Source: Roseibium alexandrii DFL-11 (lineage in GTDB: Bacteria; Pseudomonadota; Alphaproteobacteria; Rhizobiales; Stappiaceae). Taken from it: a stretch of DNA of 64,000 nt. Shown here in pieces: positions 59,991 to 64,000 of this stretch. A program made the position numbers and the translations under genes. The DNA is taken from contig NZ_CM011002.1 in the NCBI RefSeq assembly GCF_000158095.2, positions 2,699,203 to 2,763,202 on the forward strand. The letters run 5' to 3'. The notes below the pieces were generated by a model. It searched no databases and was not told the origin of the DNA. It worked only from the letters and a program-made list of their open reading frames with translations. Within the stretch, counting starts at the first letter, position 1. Each line of letters starts with the position of its first letter.

Positions 59991-60183
59991 CACTCTTGAT
60001 TTATTCAAAGCGCGCACTTACATGTCGGCTCGGTTTGAAGGGACCAGCCGTCCGCGGGCGACAAGCCTCGGTGAACACCTTCGCAGCCGGCTGGCTGCTT
60101 CAATCGTTCCTGACTAAGTTGTGCAGGCCGATGGCAATGCGGACCCCATCCGAACATGCCTGCCTTTCTTGGAAGGGTACGTA

Positions 60184-60618
60184 ATGACTTTACCTAATCT
60201 GACTGATCTGAAGTCTCAGGCGAAACGCCTCCGGCTCGCGATCTCAAATTCTGACAGTGCTGACGTCAGCCACAGCAAATCGCTGGAACTGGTCGCCAAA
60301 CAATATGGCTACCGGGACTGGAATACATTGCATGCGGCCACCCAAAACAACGGCTTCCGTCCGTTCACTGTGGGGGACAGGGTGAACGGCACGTATCTTG
60401 GTCAGTCTTTCGAAGGCGAAATTCGCGGCTTCGCAAAGACCTCGCAGTCCGGGACCTACAGGGTGACCATCCAGTTTGACGCCCCTGTCGATGTGGTGAC
60501 ATTTGACAGCTTCTCCGCTTACCGGAGCCGCGTCACCTGCACCATTCGGGAAAACGGGATTGCGATCAACCGGACGTCTGACGGTCGTCCGCATCTGGTC
60601 ATGGACCTGGCTGCCTAG
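60184..60618 (+). CDS. Glyoxalase_8-like small protein
   Basis: 144 residues from ATG 60184, with GGAAGGG upstream. Residues ~1-55 form the motif LPNLTDLKSQAKRLRLAI...HSKSLELVAKQYGYRDWNTLHA, which Pfam-style annotation calls Glyoxalase_8; I recall this name but could not check. The rest is a beta-rich domain with FTVGDRVNGTYLGQSFEG that could bind a ligand. Enzyme activity is not shown. Its TAG stop lies in the first bases of the palindromic repeat at 60616. Confidence 0.7.
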   Translation: MTLPNLTDLKSQAKRLRLAISNSDSADVSHSKSLELVAKQYGYRDWNTLHAATQNNGFRPFTVGDRVNGTYLGQSFEGEIRGFAKTSQSGTYRVTIQFDAPVDVVTFDSFSAYRSRVTCTIRENGIAINRTSDGRPHLVMDLAA

Positions 60619-60720
60619 AGCAAATCGCGTTTAAGCGGTTTCAGGTTTCGCTGCCACTCGGCTTCGCCGCGTACGCGAAACCTGAAGCAGCCTGAATTTA
60701 ATTGAACGCGACACGCTCTA
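60616..60720. repeat. 105-bp RIME-like intergenic palindrome
   Basis: Nested inverted repeats: TAGAGC / GCTCTA at the outer ends (60616-60621 / 60715-60720), TCGCGTT / AACGCGA (60625-60631 / 60705-60711), and TTCAGGTTTCGC / GCGAAACCTGAA (60640-60651 / 60675-60686). The whole can fold into one long hairpin. Palindromic mosaic elements of about this size (RIME and similar) are scattered between genes in Rhizobiales. TA dinucleotides sit at both outer ends. Confidence 0.6.
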
Positions 60721-60833
60721 GATCAGCGGACACTCAATCGAAATCGATTGAGCGTCCAAAGGTGATCGTTTCAGAAGTGACCGGGCGGCTTTGGGCGTCT
60801 CCAACAAAACGCCCGATGCTCTTTGAGGCGCTG

Positions 60834-61703
60834 TTACCGTTTCCGGGTCATCACGAGATGGCCTGGAACCGGCTCTCCTTCCTCCATCCGGACGGTAATC
60901 GGATCCATCGCCAGGATGTCGAACCCGAATTCCTCAAGCCTTTTTCGAACATAAGCTTCGCTCTGAGCAAACCGGCTCTTCGGCCCGACCATATAGTCCC
61001 GTCCATCCAGCACGGCATCCGGCAGGGTTTCGGTCGAAAAGGCGAGATATCCCCCCACGACCAACCGCTCGGAAGCCCCTTTCAGAAAAGGTTCAACCGC
61101 GCCCAGATAAGGAAACACATCCGTTGCGGCAACAAAGTCCCAGGATGGACGGCTGCCGTCTTCTTCCTCAAATTCTTCAAGAAACTCGACGGCTTCCCCG
61201 ACATAGAGGTCATCATAGACCTCACGATCATAAGCCAGTTCGACAATCCGTTCCGAAAGGTCAACGCCGGTCAGATGCTGAGCGGTCTCGGAGAACGCGA
61301 GACCAGTCAGTCCGGTGCCGCAACCGAGTTCCAGAAAACGGTCGAACGGTCCCAGCTCCAAACGCCCGACAAGGTCCTGGAGCAACAATGGGACACAATA
61401 TCCAAGGTCATCGACCAGGATTTCATCAAAGACGTCGGCATGCTGATCGAACAAGGTCGCCACATAGGCATCCGGCATCTTGCCGGGCGTCTCCGCCACG
61501 CCCATGGCTGCAAGCCGGATACTGACGCCGCCAGGATCGGACGGATCGAGTGCCAAGGCTTCCCGGTAGGACTCGGCCGCTGCAACGAGGTCACCTGCCT
61601 TTTCGAGTTCCAAACCCCGATTGTAAGCTTCAGCAAGCGAGTCGTTCTCGACGGTTGCTGCGGGCATGTCAGTTGCCTCGAAATTGGTTTGATCGTCGCT
61701 CAT
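60834..61703 (-). CDS. TPR-containing class I SAM-dependent methyltransferase
   Basis: 289 residues. A TPR-like helical hairpin at ~22-55 (AEAYNRGLELEKAGDLVAAAESYREALALDPSDPG), then a methyltransferase domain with FLELGCGTGLTGLAF (~124-138) and GVDLSERIVELA. Acidic protein. Enzymes of this build methylate diverse small molecules; substrate unknown. Starts about 240 bp from the LysR gene stop upstream of it. Confidence 0.88.
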   Translation of the reverse strand: MSDDQTNFEATDMPAATVENDSLAEAYNRGLELEKAGDLVAAAESYREALALDPSDPGGVSIRLAAMGVAETPGKMPDAYVATLFDQHADVFDEILVDDLGYCVPLLLQDLVGRLELGPFDRFLELGCGTGLTGLAFSETAQHLTGVDLSERIVELAYDREVYDDLYVGEAVEFLEEFEEEDGSRPSWDFVAATDVFPYLGAVEPFLKGASERLVVGGYLAFSTETLPDAVLDGRDYMVGPKSRFAQSEAYVRKRLEEFGFDILAMDPITVRMEEGEPVPGHLVMTRKR

Positions 61704-61941
61704 GAGGCTCTCATCTCTCGTTACAGTCCTCTCCTATCGCGGCCTTGGTTACAATGCACGGCAAATGATTGTTCTTGAACCAATTTCCAATGACTGCTCT
61801 GCGGACAAAACGACCATTGAGTTCCTCGGCTCCAATGGTTGCTTGTTTTCTTGCTCAGAAGGAGAATTGCCAAGCTAAGCTGTAATGAAAGATGTCAGGC
61901 AATAGCCAAACGCGCGAGGTTCAATTCCGTCGGACGCCCCC

Positions 61942-62862
61942 CTATCTGGACCCTGGTGCGTCGCCGGCCAGAACGGTGGGCAGTTCACGCTTCAAGAAAT
62001 CAAGCAACACCTCAAATGCCGGTAGCAATCCTTCACGCGAAGGCATCAATAGGCTGATCTGCGGGGTCCCCGCCGTCCAACCCGGCAAGATGCGCACAAG
62101 CGATCCGGCTTCCACCTCTGGTCGACATACGTAGGAAGGCAGGGCGACGAGCCCCAAGGACAAAGCCGCCGCGTTTTTAAGCGTCGACATATCATCGCTT
62201 GCAAACCGCACCCGGCACGGGACAGATGCGCTTTGCCCGTCTCCATCGGTTAGCAGCCATTGGTGCGTCGCTCCGGGTCGACCCAGAATTAGAGCTGGGT
62301 GATTTGCCAACCCGGCCGGATCATCGGACGGATCCAGGATGCCCTGGTAGTCCGGGGAACAGAACATGTGCCATTCCACACGCGCCAAACGCACTTGGAT
62401 GAGGCTCGAGTCGGGCAGAGTGTCCATATGTCCACGGATCGCCATATCTATCCCGCCTTTGATCAAATCCTCCATCCGGTTCGAGGCGCGCTGAACAACG
62501 GTCACCCCGGGATATTCCTGGAGAAAACGCGGTAAGATCTGGTCCAAACCAAACTGCGCCATCCCCACGGAACAGGACATGGTCACGGTGCCCTCGATCC
62601 TGTTGGTTTTGCGGCGAACGGCGGTCTCGGCGATCTCGAACTGTGCGAGGGCCTTTTGCGCGTGGCGGTAGTATTCTTCACCGATATCTGTCGTCGTGAC
62701 GATGCGCGATGTGCGCTGCAAGAGGCGCACGCCAAGGTCCTCTTCAAGCTGCCGCACACGGCGGCTGAGCCGGGACTTGGGAATGTTCAACAACCGTGCC
62801 GCGGCGGAAAAGCCGCCCTTTTCAACAACCTGAACAAAGTAGAACGCGTCGTTAAGGTCCAT
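61942..62862 (-). CDS. LysR family transcriptional regulator
   Basis: 306 residues from ATG 62862 (MDLNDAFYFVQVV), the usual LysR start; an ATG at 62886 adds eight atypical residues. Winged helix (GGFSAAARLLNIPKSRLSRRVRQLEEDLG) and an effector domain. Of the group of AaeR/YafC-like regulators. Divergent from the pirin gene; the intergenic palindrome at 62879 is its likely binding site. Confidence 0.93.
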   Translation of the reverse strand: MDLNDAFYFVQVVEKGGFSAAARLLNIPKSRLSRRVRQLEEDLGVRLLQRTSRIVTTTDIGEEYYRHAQKALAQFEIAETAVRRKTNRIEGTVTMSCSVGMAQFGLDQILPRFLQEYPGVTVVQRASNRMEDLIKGGIDMAIRGHMDTLPDSSLIQVRLARVEWHMFCSPDYQGILDPSDDPAGLANHPALILGRPGATHQWLLTDGDGQSASVPCRVRFASDDMSTLKNAAALSLGLVALPSYVCRPEVEAGSLVRILPGWTAGTPQISLLMPSREGLLPAFEVLLDFLKRELPTVLAGDAPGSR

Positions 62863-62878
62863 GCCGTGCTTTATCCTG

Positions 62879-62896
62879 CGTTCCATCAGTGGAACG
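62879..62896. promoter_or_regulatory. Putative LysR operator between lysR-type and pirin genes
   Basis: CGTTCCA (62879-62885), TCAG, TGGAACG (62890-62896): a perfect 7-bp inverted repeat with the TTCCA-N4-TGGAA core of T-N11-A type LysR sites. It lies 17 bp from the LysR start and 77 bp from the pirin start. Confidence 0.55.
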
Positions 62897-62930
62897 ATAT
62901 GTTCTGATAATGACCGATTTTCTGCTGATT

Positions 62931-62968
62931 GTCTCTCTCATATCCTCAATGCAACAGAAGAGAGAGAC
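62931..62968 (+). promoter_or_regulatory. Leader hairpin masking the pirin ribosome-binding site
   Basis: GTCTCTCTC (62931-62939) pairs perfectly with GAGAGAGAC (62960-62968). The purine-rich right arm, 4 bases before the pirin ATG at 62973, is the only candidate ribosome-binding site, so the stem would block it. Regulatory meaning inferred. Confidence 0.45.
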
Positions 62969-62972
62969 TGAC

Positions 62973-63839
62973 ATGACAACGCAGCTTATCGACACACTCG
63001 CGGGCGCCCCTTGCGAAACACATGCACAAAGCGACGGCCGAAAGCTCACCATTGGCGATGGCTTCGTGGCCCAAAGCTACCAACATACGGACTTCCAGGG
63101 GCTGATGGACCCGGTGATCATGGTCGACCACTTCGTCGCGACAAAGCCCACATTCGGGCCGCACGCGCACGCAGGCCTGTCTGCCGTGACCGTGATGTTT
63201 GAAGACAGCGAAGGTGCGTTCCACAACCGCGACTCTCTTGGCAATGACCTCGAGCTGGCGCCGGGTGATCTCTATTGGTTCAAGGCCGCGCGCGGCGCCC
63301 TGCATGACGAAGCGCCGCGGCCCGATGCCAGGACCCACGCATTGCAGGTCTTCGTGAACTTACCCGCAGAGAACCGGCACGACGCGCCTTTTGCATTTCA
63401 CCTCCCAGCCAAGGACATCCCAAAGCTTACAGGCGACCGCTCCACCGCGCGGCTGATACTTGGGAGAGGCAACGGTGTCACGGGCCGGGTCGCGCCGGAC
63501 GTTCCGCTTACGCTCCTGGATATCAACATGCAGGCCGGCGGTCAGTTCACGCACAGCGGCAACAGCGACCAACACGCCTGGATCTTGGCCATTACTGGCA
63601 CCTCCACCGTGACCTGGAACGCAGGGTCTGCCGATCTGAAACCTGGCAAAGCCATCGCATTTGCAGGTGCCGCGGACATCTCATTTACCTCCGAAGAGGG
63701 TGCCCATGCCGTCCTGTTTCGGGGGCATCCCTTACGCCAAGCCTTTGTTCAAAGGGGGCCATTCGCCATGGACAAAGCAGCAGAGCTTGACGCTGTCGAG
63801 GCTGATTACCGAGCCGGTCGCCTTGGATCAATTGACTGA
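62973..63839 (+). CDS. Pirin family protein
   Basis: 288 residues from ATG 62973. Bicupin fold; the metal-binding pattern is in DHFVATKPTFGPHAHAGLSAVTVMFE (~49-75, HAHAG), and a C-terminal part with HPLRQAFVQRGPFAMDK, typical of the group. Pirins bind iron or copper and some act as quercetinase-like dioxygenases; bacterial roles vary. Followed 40 bp later by an isochorismatase-type gene on the same strand, a common pair controlled by a LysR protein. Confidence 0.93.
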   Translation: MTTQLIDTLAGAPCETHAQSDGRKLTIGDGFVAQSYQHTDFQGLMDPVIMVDHFVATKPTFGPHAHAGLSAVTVMFEDSEGAFHNRDSLGNDLELAPGDLYWFKAARGALHDEAPRPDARTHALQVFVNLPAENRHDAPFAFHLPAKDIPKLTGDRSTARLILGRGNGVTGRVAPDVPLTLLDINMQAGGQFTHSGNSDQHAWILAITGTSTVTWNAGSADLKPGKAIAFAGAADISFTSEEGAHAVLFRGHPLRQAFVQRGPFAMDKAAELDAVEADYRAGRLGSID

Positions 63840-63879
63840 ACTCAACACCGTCCGACGACACCCTTGAAAGGAGAAAACC

Positions 63880-64000
63880 ATGATGAACCTGACCAATCCA
63901 GCCCCCCTGACCAGTGACAATGCCGCCGTTGTTTTTGTTGACAATCAGGTCGGGCTGATGACCGGTATCCGCGACTATTCGATCGCCGATCTCAAACACA
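63880..64000 (+). CDS. Isochorismatase-family hydrolase (3' truncated by window edge)
   Basis: Starts at ATG 63880 with AAAGGAG 7 bp upstream and runs off the window after 40 codons. The segment NAAVVFVDNQVGLM carries the family's first catalytic aspartate. YcaC-like cysteine hydrolases begin this way. The Lys and Cys of the triad are outside the window. Probably in one operon with the pirin gene. Confidence 0.82.
   Translation, partial: MMNLTNPAPLTSDNAAVVFVDNQVGLMTGIRDYSIADLKH

Noticed and set aside
60702..61778. 358-codon plus-strand open frame
   Set aside because: Antisense to the TPR methyltransferase, whose SAM motif is clear; no ribosome site and no family features.
1..64000. CRISPR arrays, tRNA or rRNA genes, prophage modules
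   Set aside because: No regularly spaced repeats, no cloverleaf with conserved T-loop, and no phage structural genes were recognised anywhere in the window.

Overview
The window looks like the chromosome of a free-living, probably marine alphaproteobacterium of the order Hyphomicrobiales (Rhizobiales). The gene set and style fit Roseibium/Labrenzia (Stappiaceae) best. The clues are moderately high G+C, a RibB with a cysteine-less RibX-type tail, a pdxH / surface lipoprotein / zinc-finger-less DnaJ group, a fabI / phosphatase / aroC group, MucR-era Rhizobiales style intergenic palindromes, and many LysR and DMT-type accessory genes. The genus is an inference; no database was consulted.

Layout. 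1-5.5 kb: end of a metallo-beta-lactamase fold hydrolase, a DUF1499 membrane protein, a small conserved-looking protein, corA behind a strongly folded leader, then pdxH, a lipoprotein and a DnaJ/CbpA chaperone. 5.6-9.4 kb: a minus-strand group with two adjacent glycine/D-amino-acid-oxidase-type flavoproteins, a GNAT acetyltransferase and a ClbS/DfsB-like protein. 9.6-12.2 kb: a small membrane protein and a haem-containing fatty acid cis/trans isomerase. A 253-bp palindromic element follows. 12.5-17.9 kb: a LysR regulator divergent from a GMC alcohol oxidase / aldehyde dehydrogenase / enolase-superfamily operon, which reads as a short catabolic route. 17.9-20.2 kb: a minus-strand envelope and metal operon (cytochrome c, L,D-transpeptidase, DUF411, DUF2933-like, Cys-rich secreted protein).

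20.3-28 kb: malate synthase G, an EamA exporter, a cation/proton antiporter with a cyclic-nucleotide-binding domain, and Sua5/TsaC. 28-35.7 kb: an acyl-CoA dehydrogenase / enoyl-CoA hydratase / SDR operon behind a palindromic operator, an ankyrin protein, MscS, an HDAC-like deacetylase and xseB. 36-41 kb: a LuxR-type regulator, dxs and an MFS transporter. 41-43 kb: a second copper block (Cys-rich DUF2946-like protein, PCuAC chaperone, SCO). 43-48 kb: three methyltransferases (TlyA, RumA-like, unknown), an HTH-RibBX fusion and a membrane protein. 48-57 kb: dienelactone hydrolase, aroC, a GGDEF-EAL protein with a degenerate GGDEF motif, DUF3095, a histidine phosphatase, fabI and a GlcD-type flavoprotein. 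57.3-60 kb: a 1-kb AT-rich gene desert, dnaA, and a candidate small RNA. 60-64 kb: a Glyoxalase_8-like small protein, a RIME-like palindrome, a TPR methyltransferase, and a LysR / pirin / isochorismatase-fold group.

No complete insertion sequence, tRNA, rRNA, CRISPR array or phage module was seen. The most novel-looking signals are: the operon joining an L,D-transpeptidase to metal-handling proteins; the HTH-RibBX gene with a strong internal ribosome-binding site; the two palindromic elements whose TA-GAGC ends provide the stop codons of neighbouring genes; two leaders (corA and pirin) that bury their ribosome-binding sites in hairpins; and two candidate small RNAs with anti-Shine-Dalgarno pyrimidine motifs.
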